From contig VWZS01002684.1 in NCBI GenBank assembly GCA_013397075.1, positions 90,285 through 154,284 of the forward strand: a stretch of 64,000 nucleotides of DNA, written 5' to 3'. The stretch comes from Rhabdornis inornatus. Lineage: Eukaryota; Chordata; Aves; Passeriformes; Rhabdornithidae. Each line of letters opens with the position of its first letter. The stretch's first letter is position 1. A program made the position numbers and the translations under genes. Shown here piece after piece: positions 13,750 through 25,079 of this stretch. Below the pieces are notes generated by a model. It was not told the origin of the DNA. It saw only the letters and a list, made by a program, of their open reading frames with translations, and made no database searches.

Positions 13750-14035
13750 GGCTGTCCGCCCCAGCCGCCCGGCCCGGGGCTGGCGGGGCCGCCCCGCCCC
13801 CTCACGGCAGCCGCGCGGCGCCACCTGGCGGCAGTGCGCGGGCACTGCCGGGGAGGGGCGGGGCACGGGCCCTGCGCCCTGGGAATCCATGGAACACCGA
13901 CGGCGGGCTGCTGCCCGCGCCCCCGGGGCAGGCCTTTGCTTTCCTCACTTGGCAGGGGGAAACACGTCCCCGCTGCAGGCGGGGCCCGAGCCCGAGAGCG
14001 GCAGGATCTCCAAACAATTTTGGCAGCGGCTGCAG
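13750..14035. promoter_or_regulatory. Orphan CpG island, 11 kb upstream of PJA2
   Basis: A sharply bounded GC- and CpG-rich block (CCGCCCCAGCCGCCCGGCCC at 13,758 onward; GGGGAGGGGCGGGGCACGGG at 13,850) lies in AT-rich intergenic DNA. It holds GC boxes and a perfect 7 bp inverted repeat, GCAGTGC-GCGG-GCACTGC, at 13,831-13,848. A modest CTCF-like CCACCTGGCGGCAG is at 13,821. No known gene is recognised on either side. It could be an lncRNA promoter, an alternative first exon or an enhancer island. Confidence 0.65.
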
Positions 14036-14181
14036 CTCAAGGTTGAGGCACCAAAACTGGTGCTGGTGGCTGGCAATTCAGTAGGAGCTGGCCCTCTTTT
14101 TCTCCTGCGAGCCGCAACTGGATCCAAGCCATGTTCTCCAGATTGTGGTGGTTTCCTCTTGGAAGTGATGATGTCAGCCAT
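13948..14181 (-). CDS. Candidate first coding exon in the orphan CpG island (unrecognised, speculative)
   Basis: On the minus strand an ATG at 14,181 in a good context (G at -3, G at +4) opens a frame beginning MADIITSKRKPPQSGEHGLD. It continues with a basic ARRRKRG stretch and ends SGSGPACSGDVFPPAK. The in-frame TGA overlaps a plausible donor (AA|GTGAGG at about 13,947), so the frame is open right up to a splice site. This could be the first exon of a minus-strand gene or a chance open frame in GC-rich DNA. I do not recognise the peptide; MAN2A1, the expected divergent neighbour of PJA2, does not match. No further exon was found. Confidence 0.15.
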
Positions 14182-14259
14182 TTCACAGTAGCCACCGCCT
14201 CTGACAGTTGGTGTCCGGGCAGCCCACAGGCCTGCACCTCTGCAGCTCAAGGACTAAGA

Positions 14260-17200
14260 ACTAGATCTGCTACTAAGCATCTCATCTGTGACCAAAACCT
14301 CACAGTTTTGTCTTGTTTTATAGCTGAGTGCTTTGGAGCATTGTCAGATCCTTAGACTTATCCTTTAGTATTAGCATTCCTTCTTGTTAATGGCAGGGAT
14401 AAAGTGTATATGGGAACTCTGCTGGAAACCTTGACATAACTTGCTAACAGGCCATTAGACAGCAGTGCAATTCACCCCCTGATCCTCTACAGATCTCTGC
14501 TCTAAGTCGGGAGATAGACTTTCAGCAGAATAATTGGCTGCAATTTGGACCGAAGTGCACAGGAGGCTAGCTGACCATTAGTGTTAAGTTGTAGGAATGC
14601 ATTGCATACTGAATCCTCTGGAAAAAACTCTTCCGTTTCTAAAATTTTATGCTGAGCATATGTGGCCAATTGCCAGCTGACATTCTTCTCTTGTACTGTA
14701 AGAATGCTTCTCTCTTGGCTCCTCACCTTTACACTGCAAGCTCTTCAGTGCTGGGACAAACATTTATGTTTCCTTTTGTCTGAAACAACAGAAAACATAA
14801 ATCACGTAATAATAGATATTAAGTATTCACATTGTGCTATGATGTTTGCATATTCATAGATGCAAAGGAAATGCAGGGCAGAGAGGCTTAAAAATTCTCT
14901 CTCTCTCTTAAAATATCAGTTTTCAGAATTAATGCCTCCACAGAAATGTCTCTATTTAAGAAAAAATGCATTTAGAAATGTATAATATAAGGTGACTGTT
15001 TCATAAGGCAAAATGGAGAAATTCCATCTTGGAATTTCAGCATTTAATTTTTTTTTGTTTCAACAGCATAGTGTTATTTTAAATTTTTATATGAGAAAGC
15101 TCCTAAAAGTTGGTTTGCAAACCATTCAGAGTCTTTACTCACTCCCTTTTTTTAGCTATATAAGCTATTGCTGAAAGGAATTCCAAAGACTCTTCACAAG
15201 CAGAATAGATCACCAGGGTTTCTTCCACGAAATACTGCTCAAATGAATGACACTCCAGATTTAATTGTTGATGTCTGCAAGTGTTCTGAGAGACTTCACT
15301 GTATTTTAACTCTCCTTGTAATAGCTGGCTTCACTGTTTCCTATGTTCACTTTGAACAATAAGGTCCTAAAATCTGTAGATTATCTACATATAATAATGC
15401 CATTATATTGTCCATTATTTATTTTAACATAAGAGATAAGACTTGGGAAATTCTGCAAACCAGCCTTCTGTGTGATTTGTTGATGACTTTCTCCATAAAG
15501 CCTGTTTCTTAAGGCAGAGAGCCACATTACTTCCACTATATTTATTTTCCGTTTACGTATGAACTGATGTTATTGGATCTCATTCTTTAATGTCATCTCT
15601 GGGTCACGAAGGTCTGAATCCTGCCTCTTTAAACATGTCCTGTGGTACAGGACAGACCTTAATCAGACCTGACTGGTAGCTTTTCCATGCCTACATACAC
15701 AGAAAATACCTAAACTAACATTCTCATAAAAGAGTAGAATGGTTATTGGTAGACCTTTCTACTTTAAAATTAGATGGGATGTTGCTGCAGTGAAAACATT
15801 CTTTCACTGTTTATTTCCTGGATGATACATTAAAATACTGTTACTGGGAAAATCAACACAGTATATTTGAAAGTGTACAGAAGCAGTAAAAAAGGATGAA
15901 GAAAGTTTGCCATAATTTTGCACGTTACAGCAATTGTTTCAAGTCAGGTAACTGCGGTTTGTATAGTTATTAACTGGCTGAGTTTGAATAAGCAATCTGA
16001 CTGGCCCAGGAAGATTATGAGCTCAATAAATAAAGAAAATTCAGACTGTTTATATATGCCACTTTCTTTGCCAGGAAACAAATTAGCTCAAAGCGTGTAA
16101 CAGAATAAACAAAACAGACTTGGCTTTCCCAGCATGATCTGTGAGGGTTGCAGAAGCCATGCATAACTTTTAGATTCTGCCAATGATCTCCTGATGTCTT
16201 ACACATAAAATATACGAACAGAGCCAGCAGATTCTAGAGGATAGGGAAGTATGTAGCAATCAATAGCATAGTAGATTATCATCAAACATAACAAGGTGGC
16301 TTGATTTAATATAGGTCAATATGTACATCCAATTTAATATTCTCCAGTTGTCCTACACAATGACTGAATAAAAAAATCAATCACTTTTTCCCCAAAAAAA
16401 TTTAGCAAAGTTGCCATCTGGTTTGCTAGTTATATCAATAAGATCTTGCAGGTGCTGTTACTGAAACAGAATGAAGATAACTAGCAAGATAATTCCTATA
16501 ATAACTCCTAGGTTCTGGTTGCTGAAAAATCAAACTCTAGCAAATGCTTTATGCCATCTTATTCAATCTGGAAAGATTCCATTCTGAATTTCCAGTTCCT
16601 CTGTTAATTATGTTGTTTGTACCATGCTTAAATCAGTTGTGCAATGAAAAGAAGAACTGATGGGTCAGGCCTCCTGTGGATGAAAGAACTGATGCTAAAC
16701 AAACAAAGGAGTTACTCTACATGGATTGCGGACTGCATGTTTTCACAGCAAAGCCTGTTCTACTCATTGCTTTTGAAAAATACTCTGAGGCAGACAGATA
16801 ATCGGATTAATTAGGAAATCAAACTGCAGATATGACGTATTAAACCATGGAATTTTAATATTTCGACTTTCTAATAGGTAGGCTGCATCAATTTTTTCAT
16901 CAGTTAGCTTTTTGATGAAGCTATATCTGAGAACTGACAGATTTTACTCTTTTCATAAATTAGTTTTCATTGCAACAATATTTGCCCTTCCTAGGCTTAT
17001 CTTAATTAAAGGGATAAAAATTTCTGTTTCCAAAACAAGTGCAGACTTTGTCTGTGACTTCAGCCAGAGTATCTCACACGTTTCTGCTGTGCAGTGTTAG
17101 GGAGGGAGGACTCTGTGGTGTTTTTTGTGCAGCAATATTATCAGTGTTAGGCAGCAGTCGTAGTTTCAGTAGGGTGGTATGAGTTGAGGCTCCATAATTT

Positions 17201-20084
17201 CACGATATGTAATTATAGCGAGACACCTAAATTCCTTCTTAGCCATTCACATGAAAACTCACTACAGCACTACCTGCAGAGAACAACTTGTAAAGATTCA
17301 GTCTTGAGTTTGAGGAAAAATATACTAAAAGGGAAAAAAAACATGCAGTTTTAAAATATGGGGGCATTTTGTAGTACTTTCTGTATAAATACAGCATACA
17401 AAGGTTTGAAAGATATGCTTGCAGCAGCTATACGACTCACTTATTTCCATTTTAGGATCAAGTCTTCTTCATCCATAGAACCTAGCAAACAGAAGAGTGC
17501 CTTAATGCATTAGTCTCCCTTCTCTCAAGAAAGATATCCCATTATTTCAAGAAGGAGAAGGGAGTGGCTTGGGTATTTGTGTATTCAAGTATGTTAAAAA
17601 AAAAAAAAAAAAGGCTGAAAGGGAAATTTGGAACTTGAAAAAAAATACAGTAGTTCAAACTTTACTGTCAATTACACGAATACAAGTCCCAGGACCATAC
17701 TGCCTTTGCCAGAAGTGCAGCCAGAAGTAAAAATGCATCAATGTTGTCTATTCTTGAACCTATACTTCTGCACCTAAAAGCAGAATTTAGTTCAATATTT
17801 ATAAATACATCTGTCAGAGCAATAAGCTAAGACAAACGCCCCTTCCATGATGGTTTTTGCTAAAAGGCCAAGCTGGAGGCCTGGAGGACTGGAGATCCTG
17901 AAACATAAGAATGTTTTTCATTATGACGGCTTGAGAAAAGTAATCTTTATATTTCCCAAGCTTGGAATAGCAATCTTTATCTTCTCTGAGCAGCAAATCC
18001 TTATGCAAGAAAATTCAGAAGGTACTTTTGTTGAGCTTTTGAGGACCTTTCCAAAATTTTGTCTCTTTGTCCTTGACTAGGCCAGGATTTATTTTTAAAT
18101 TTAATCATTACCATGATACTAATGACAGAATGGCAGACCTCTTAAATTACCTGGGTCCTAATGTATTAAACCTGTAGCATATCTCTCAGGCTTTGAGATC
18201 CCTCTCTCAAGAAACAATTGCTAGCATTGAACTCCAAAATTGTTTCTTTTTGACAAATCAGTTTCTCAGAGATGAATTGGGCACAGTGAGGCTTGACTGC
18301 TCTGGGAAGGAAGGCAAGCCAGGAGCCAAGTGACAGCAAGTCACTGGAGCAATCTGGGAGCAGTGGCCTCACTGACAAAATCACAGAGTTCAGAATTAAG
18401 GTGAAGAGCTGATGATCCCAGTCAGACACAGTTCACACCAAGGGCCCAGCTTCTGGGCCAAACAAGAGAAGGTCCAGAACTGTGCCTAGACCAGCTGTTG
18501 CACAGCTGTGGCACCAGCAGTAAACTCACATCTGAAAATACCCCCTGGGGGAAACTACAAGGGAAGTCCTTCCCTCCAGCCTTCCTCACTCACTGGTGGG
18601 AGAGCCCACCTTGGCCTCTAACAGCTCTTCACCCTTCACTTCAACTTCTTCACTCTGTCAACTAAATACCAGAAGATAGTCACAGACCTGACAAATTTGA
18701 CTTGGTGTCAAAATTTGAAGACATAACACGCACACATACATGTATGTCTACATACATGCTGTACTTCAGTCAGCCTCAGAGAATAATGACAGAATTGCTT
18801 CAGCTACTGTGGGCTTTGGTACAAAAAAAAATTATAATTCAATTCTGAAAAGCAAAAGTTACCCATTCTGAAACAGTTGTTAGAGCTTCCAATTAAGCTG
18901 GCTCACTTACTATAAATGGCCAGAATACAGACTTTCGAAACTAGGGGGTGAAACATTTTGCTATGTATGTATAAACTAATCCTAGAATCTCTTCATTCTT
19001 TTTGGCTGGCAAGCCAAATCAATCACTGTGGCAGTTTTCATTTCTCTCAGAGTGCCTGCAGGATGCAGTGTCACTATTTTACTGTGTTATAGTATCACAC
19101 TGACACACCCAAGAGATTTGGAAGAGGGGAGCAGTCTTGCACAGCTACAAGCTCTTATTTCACCCATTTTTGTTGGATCTTTCAGACTAGTTTTAATGGC
19201 TGTTGCGTGCCTAGGATGTAGCAAGTTTGAAGGAACAGCTGTAGCTGCTACAGTACATGAAGAGGCATAAAAGCAATTAGTTGTCTTTTAACGTTCTTTT
19301 GTTCAGGACAGAAAAAGCTGGCTGCTTCTGTTTAAAGTCCTGTCATTTAGGAAGGAGGCATAGTGTGAGATTTCCACAACCATAAGGAAACCTTTCACTT
19401 GTCTGTGCATAGGCCTTCTGCATCTCTTTGAGTGCCTCCCTGATGAAGAACATTTTCCTGACTAAAGCCCTTTGAACTGTAATCCTAATGTGTGCTCTCT
19501 TGATTGATTAACAGGGTATATATTTGTATATTGATTAAGAGAGCCTCAGATCTACGACTAGTAGAGTACTTGTTTGTGTAGTAGCTTTTTGTGGAATTCT
19601 GGAAAGTTTCATGAGTGTCTTGCTGGATTCTTAATACATGTATTTTAGACCCTGTTTGTTTTGCTAGGGTCTGTTCTTTGATTCAACATATCACTGCCAA
19701 ATTAATTGAATTAATCAGAGACCTTGGTAGGAATTCAAATTACAAAGAGCTTTTATCTAGAAAGTACTTTTAGAGATAGAGAGATTGCTTGCAGTAATTT
19801 TTTCATACTTAATAGCCTGTGTATATCCTGATATATTAATGTGAGATACAAATATATGTTGACTATTCTGTCTCTTTAATGAAACTTTAATTCATCATGG
19901 TTGCCTTGGGAATTTTTGTTAGTTAGTATTTCATTTACTAGTCTGAGTTATTCTGCAGAGTTCAGGCTTTGCTAAACCATATCAACTGGTATTTTAGGGG
20001 GTCTGGATGATAGGATTGTGTCTGAGTCTGTAATCCATAGTTTAACAGATATTTGTGCAATGCCCTTCAAAACACAGTTTACTT
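14260..20084. other. Intergenic, AT-rich, no gene recognised
   Basis: Only short open frames and a poly-A run of about 17 at 17,595. A GC-richer patch at about 18,270-18,640 may be an old repeat but I could not assign it. Confidence 0.6.
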
Positions 20085-20213
20085 ATTGGTCAAGCCTGAA
20101 AAGATCAGGCAATTGGACTGGATGATCATTTTATGTCCCTTACAACTGAAAATTCTACTTCTATTCTATTCTATTCTATTCTATTCTATTCTATTCTATT
20201 CTATTCTATTCTA
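20085..20213 (+). mobile_element. CR1 3' end (+) ending in a (CTATT)n microsatellite
   Basis: GCAATTGGACTGGATGATCA followed by TCCCTTACAACTGAAAATTC is the CR1 3' terminal sequence. Instead of the usual few ATTCTATG octamers the tail runs into ten and a half perfect CTATT units at 20,161-20,213, so the microsatellite grew from the LINE tail. Confidence 0.75.
20161..20213. repeat. (CTATT)10.6 microsatellite
   Basis: Ten perfect CTATT units plus CTA. ATTCT-type repeats unwind easily and are unstable in other loci. It follows a CR1 3' end. Confidence 0.97.
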
Positions 20214-22424
20214 AAACATACATTTATTAAGCAGGTAGCAATTGCTATGAATAACAACCATATGCTACCAATAAAACAATTATTTAAATATTGTTATTCT
20301 TTCATACCTGGTTTAAATGTCCAGCAAAAATGAGGATCATCAGAGCAATATGTTATATCTTATAGTTTTGTTTTAGCATCCAAGTGGATTATCTGGATAA
20401 TGTGACCTGGAATAAAACCATATTTCATTTGTTACATTTTTGTTTTGTTTTGTTTTTGGAAGTGTAAAAGGGTGTGAAACAGTAGATAGTTTGTTTAGCA
20501 GCTCAGTAGGCTGAGTCCTAGTGCCATGCAAAGGAAGTGATTATAGCTGTAAGACAGAAAAATAATTTTTATTAGCCAGTTTAGAATCTTTGTGTATTTG
20601 CAGGACTATTTAATTGATTTAAATACAGAAATTAATGTTTTGTTACATAGAAATTGCCATAGTGAATGAAAAAAAATAAAACAACAACTTTAAATTTTGT
20701 TAAGTCTTTTCTAGAGCAGCAGGAATAAAAGGACCTTGGGGAAGTACTCTGAACTACAAGGGCAGGAAATAATCCAGTAATTAAGAAATAGTCTTCTTAA
20801 TCAATTAAAAATACTTTGAAATCTAAAATTCTGGACATAGATTTATAACAATTCCTTCTTAATTGTTGGTATGCATTTTTTATTTATACTACTGTAAACC
20901 TAGATGTTGACATTATTTCTATAATTTGCAAAGTATACCTTATATTCTTCTAGACATTTGTTCTTAATGATAGTTTTAAATAACACAAATTTTAAGTAAT
21001 GCTTCCTTGAAGAAATACCTCTTGGCTAATTTTACAATATGTCAGCAAAATTATTTTAACCAGTTAAAAATTTTCGACCTTTACTTTATTAAACTGAATG
21101 TTTCCTTGTTCTTGTGTCACACTGGATTATATTTACATTATCTGTGTTTTAAACTGGAACACAATATGCTTTCCTAAACTTATAGCCATCTGAATTTTCT
21201 GGAGATGAGATTTCATTTGCAGTTCTGTATTTGTTTCTGGTGTTTTTACAGCCTCTTGTGCTGTAATTTCAGAGTTTGGGGGATGCTTCTGAGTAACTGT
21301 ACTTAAATAAAACACTTTTAGTGTGTACATACAATAATTCTCATGCTTCTAAGAAATATTTGCTGTGAAGTACACACAGTATCTTGTTTGCTCAGAAATA
21401 CCCTGAAATAACCAACTGTATGACATTCCTAACATAGAATACCAATTCCAGTTGAAGCTGCTACTGAAGCACACTGTAGGAATACCAAGCACCTGAAAAA
21501 AAAAAAAATAAAATTCTTGAAAACTACTGGACAAAATTTCTGCAGAGAAAATGGGATACATCAAGAAAGCATATAGGCATAACAGTTATGGTTTACAATA
21601 GAATTTTTTAACAGAAATCATATTTTCATGTCTGCCTTTCAGTACTCTGTCACAGTTTTCTTTGAAGTCCTCTGTGAGGAAGGATGGACTTGATAATCAA
21701 AATTTTTTCTCTCATTATAAAGCATAATAATTTAAGGTTGGAAATAGAGGTGCTAGTCCTTGATACAGTGATCTTGGTACAGTATTCTGTATGCTCTTTC
21801 TGGCTGCAGCATCAGTATGAGAAGCTACAGTTTGGTTTCCTCGGGAAAAAATTGCATGGTCAGAGTACTGGAAGATTTTAAAAGTTATGAAATACTAAAT
21901 GCTTACCTGCACAGATCTTTCTATTTATGTGTTTATTTAGTCCTTTGAATATAACACGAATGATAGTACGGATGCAGCAGTTTCATCGGAGGGGTCTTAT
22001 GCAACCATTAAAAATTCATTAAAAAAGACTTAATGGACTTTTGTATTTTGTTTTTACTGGAGTATAACCATCAATCAGCAAAACAAGTCTTCAGAAAGAA
22101 TTCCCACTCGTTCCTCAGCTAAAGATACAAAAGCAAGATGTTTGCACAGTAGTAGAATTCCTCTATTTAGACGGACATTTTCAGTCAAAACTTCTTGTAT
22201 TGCCATGGAATGATGAGTTGGTGCACCATGATGAGAATTCACAGAGGATCATTTTAACCTTTAATGCCTCATTTCTCCTGTTTCCTTTTATGTCTGTGGG
22301 TGTGGGGGTTGATTCCTTATGAGGATGTTTTTCAATATAAGCCTAAGTTGAAAAACTGTATCCTCTGTTGCTGAGGGATTTAGGCTCTACTAACAATAGG
22401 CTACAAACAGTAGGCGATCTTGAT

Positions 22425-22528
22425 CTTTTTGAATAACTCACATCATTGTCTCAAAGTATCTGAACTGGGCTTGCAACTTTTTGAATAACTCACATCACTG
22501 TCTCAAAGTATCTGAACTGGGCTTGCAT
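22425..22528. repeat. Tandem duplication of a 52 bp unit
   Basis: Two adjacent copies of a unit beginning CTTTTTGAATAACTCACATC and ending TGGGCTTGCA, at 22,425-22,476 and 22,477-22,528. I see one clear difference (CATCATTG versus CATCACTG). The flanks are unique and it lies 100 bp upstream of the AATAG array. Confidence 0.95.
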
Positions 22529-22630
22529 TTCCATAAGTCTGTCTGCATACATGCCTGTAAGCACTCCTCCCTAATAGTTTTGAACCATCAGCTTTTTCTA
22601 GCAAAAGTAATTTTAGAAAAAAAAAGGAAG

Positions 22631-22685
22631 AATAGAATAGAATAGAATAGAATAGAATAGAATAGAATAGAATAGAATAGAATAG
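22631..22685. repeat. (AATAG)11 microsatellite
   Basis: Eleven perfect AATAG units, the exact reverse complement of the (CTATT) array at 20,161. It forms the 3' tail of the minus-strand CR1 starting at 22,686. Confidence 0.97.
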
Positions 22686-23790
22686 GCCTCACCAACAGTG
22701 AGTACAGCAGGATAATTCCCTCTGTTGTCTGTTGGGTTGGGTTGTGCTGTGTCTGATGCATCTCAGGATGGGGTTTCCCCTCCTGCTGACTGAGGTGGAG
22801 CCTGCTGTCCACCAGCACCCCCAGACCCCTTTCTGCAGAGCTGCTCTTCAGCCAATCCTCTCCTAGTTCAGGCTTGTGCCTGGTGCTACTCAATCCCAGG
22901 GTCTCAGTTCAGTTTCATCAGCAAACCTATCAATTCCTGCATCCAGATAATTGATAAATATATGGAACAAAAACAGTTCTAGAACTGAGCCCTGAGGAAC
23001 AGCACCAACAGCCAGTCAGACACATTCACAACAACCCTTTGATCCCTGTCCTTCACCCACTGCAGCTTACACCTTCTCATCGCACAGTTGGACAACTTGT
23101 CCAAAAGGATGTTATGAAGGACAGTGTCAAAAGCCTTATTAAAATAAAAAAAAAAACGAACATGCACTTTGGATGAAGCCTTCCCATCATCCTCTGGGCA
23201 GGTGACTTGAGCATAGAAGGGTAAAAATTAGTGAAGCGGGACTTTCCCTTTCTGAATCCATGTTGACTGTGCCTGAACATTGCAGTGTCCTTTGAATGTC
23301 TTTTGGTGGTACCCAGTATGTTCTTCTCCATAATTTTCCCAAGTACTAAGGTTAGACCCACAGGTCTGTCATTCCCTGGGTCCTCCCTCACACCCTTTTG
23401 GGTAAATTGGAAAAACACAGCCAACTTCCAGGCAGTGGGGACCTCCCTAGTCTCCCAAGACTCCCTTTTATATGATCAAGAGAGGTCATGCCATAACATT
23501 CACCTGTTCTATCAGTACCCTGTGATGAATCCCACCAGACTCCATGGACTTGTGAACATTCACCTCTGATACAAATGTGTTAGAGACTTACAATTTTAGT
23601 GTTCAGCAATGGAACGTGACTGTTCCTACATTGGTAGTACTGACTCAGGGGACAACACAAGGCCTGTCAGTTTACTAAAGACTGAAGCAAAAAAAAAAAA
23701 AAAATCATTGAATGCCTCTGCTTTTTCTTCATCCCTATTAGTCAGGTGACCATCTTCAACACACTTAGATTTTTGTTAAGTACTGAAAAA
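22686..23790 (-). mobile_element. CR1 LINE fragment (-) with RT remnants
   Basis: The minus strand carries VREDPGNDRPVGLTLVLGKI, then SQHGFRKGKSRFTNF, FNKAFDTVLHNILLDKL and the 3' SSAERGLGVLVDSRLHLSQQ segment, in the order of CR1 ORF2. The coding part ends at LLYSLLVRP and passes directly into the AATAG tail, so several hundred bases of 3' ORF and UTR are missing. Frameshifts separate the pieces. The part above 23,580 fits CR1 only weakly. Confidence 0.85.
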
Positions 23791-24513
23791 AATTATAGCA
23801 GCTATGTATAGGGAAAAGAAAATGAAGTCAGGACTTCCGTGGAGCATGAAGGCCCATTTTAGCCATTTAGGAGGCTTTGTGTCTGGCAGCTGGTATTGCA
23901 CATACTGGCCAAGGTAGTAGAACACTAGAAATTAGCTGCAGTGTGTCCTGTCACTTCTCTCACTTAAACTGGAGGGACATGAAAAATAATGACAGAAAAC
24001 ACAGATGAGCAAAATGACTAAAAACGAGAACTGAACAGATAATGTAAGGGAAGAAGGGAGGAGTTTGATTCTTGGACTCTTTTTGCTGAATGGCAGCTCA
24101 ATTATGGGCTACATTAATAGAAATCACATTTCTTTAGGCACAGTGTTCACTTGTTTTCTTCTTTGGAGATGAAGTTTGTTCTCTTTCATGGTTGTCATGT
24201 TTCAATAGGTAGATATTGGTGTTCATAAATTATTAATTCCTAACCATTTAGAGTGTACCCAACATGGTAATACTGAACAGCCAAAAAAGTTTTGCTGTAG
24301 ATGGAAGCAGGTTAGGGTGCCATCATCTAATTATTTTTTTCTTTTTTTGTTTTCCAAGAACTGACTGTTTATTATTGAAACAGAGTGTAGGAATACTCGT
24401 GCTCATAAGAGTGTAAATAAATGTGAGCTTATCTTAGTTGAAATATTCCACACAAAGTTGATATTGAGAGATTCCCCTGACAAGCATCTAGTATTAATAA
24501 AAATAGTCAAGTC

Positions 24514-25075
24514 TGTGCTGGTTTTGACTGGGGTTGGGGTAGTTTTCTTCACAGTGTCTAGTATTAGGTTGTGTTTTGGTTTTGTGCTGAACCCAAGAGT
24601 TGATAATTCAGAAACGTTTTTGTTATTGCTGAGCAGCGATTGAACAGAGCCAAAGCCTTCCCTGCTTTTCATGCCGGTGAGAAGGCAGGGGATATGTGGG
24701 TGGCTGGGGACACAGCCAGGACAGGTGACTCTAAACTGACCAAAGGGATATTCCAGACCATGTGACATCAGGCTCAGTGTATAAAGTGTGGGGAAGAAGG
24801 AGGAAGGGGGGGGATGTGTGGACTGATGGTGCTTGTCCTCGCAAGTCACCATTAGTGTGATGGGGCCCTGCTCTGCTGGAAATGGCTGGACACCTGCTCA
24901 GTCATTGGAAGCAGGGAATTCATTCCTTGTGTTGCTTTGCTTGTGTGCATGGGTTTTGCTTTCCCTATTAAACTTCTGTAGTTTTCACCCTCTCAGTTTC
25001 TTCCCCAATCCTGCTGGTGGGGAGTGAGGGAACGGCTGCCTGGTACTGGGCTACTGCCGGGGTTAAACCACGACA
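24514..25075 (+). mobile_element. Solo LTR of an avian ERVL-like endogenous retrovirus, sense to PJA2
   Basis: It begins TGTGCTGGTTTTGACTGG and ends GGGGTTAAACCACGACA, the ends I know from a common avian ERVL-type LTR; TG...CA termini are present. Internal landmarks include TATTGCTGAGCAGCG, CAAAGGGATATTCCAGACCA and a TATAAAG box at about 24,781. No retroviral coding sequence flanks it, so it is a solo LTR left by LTR-LTR recombination. I see no clean target-site duplication (AAGTC left, AACCC right). It is an old copy with no coding capacity. Confidence 0.85.
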
Positions 25076-25079
25076 AACC

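Noticed and set aside
13948..14181. Minus-strand frame as exon 1 of MAN2A1, the expected divergent neighbour of PJA2
   Set aside because: The N-terminus does not resemble the MAN2A1 cytoplasmic tail and membrane anchor. In other vertebrates MAN2A1 lies much further away.
13697..14191. 164-residue plus-strand open frame across the orphan CpG island
   Set aside because: GC-driven, starts in AT-rich sequence outside the island, and has no recognisable domain.
18270..18640. GC-richer patch considered as a CR1 or exon
   Set aside because: I could not match it to a CR1 segment or find a coding frame with splice sites, so it is left unassigned.
20161..22685. Regular short repeats considered as a CRISPR-like array
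   Set aside because: They are gapless pentanucleotide microsatellites with no spacers, in a vertebrate genome.
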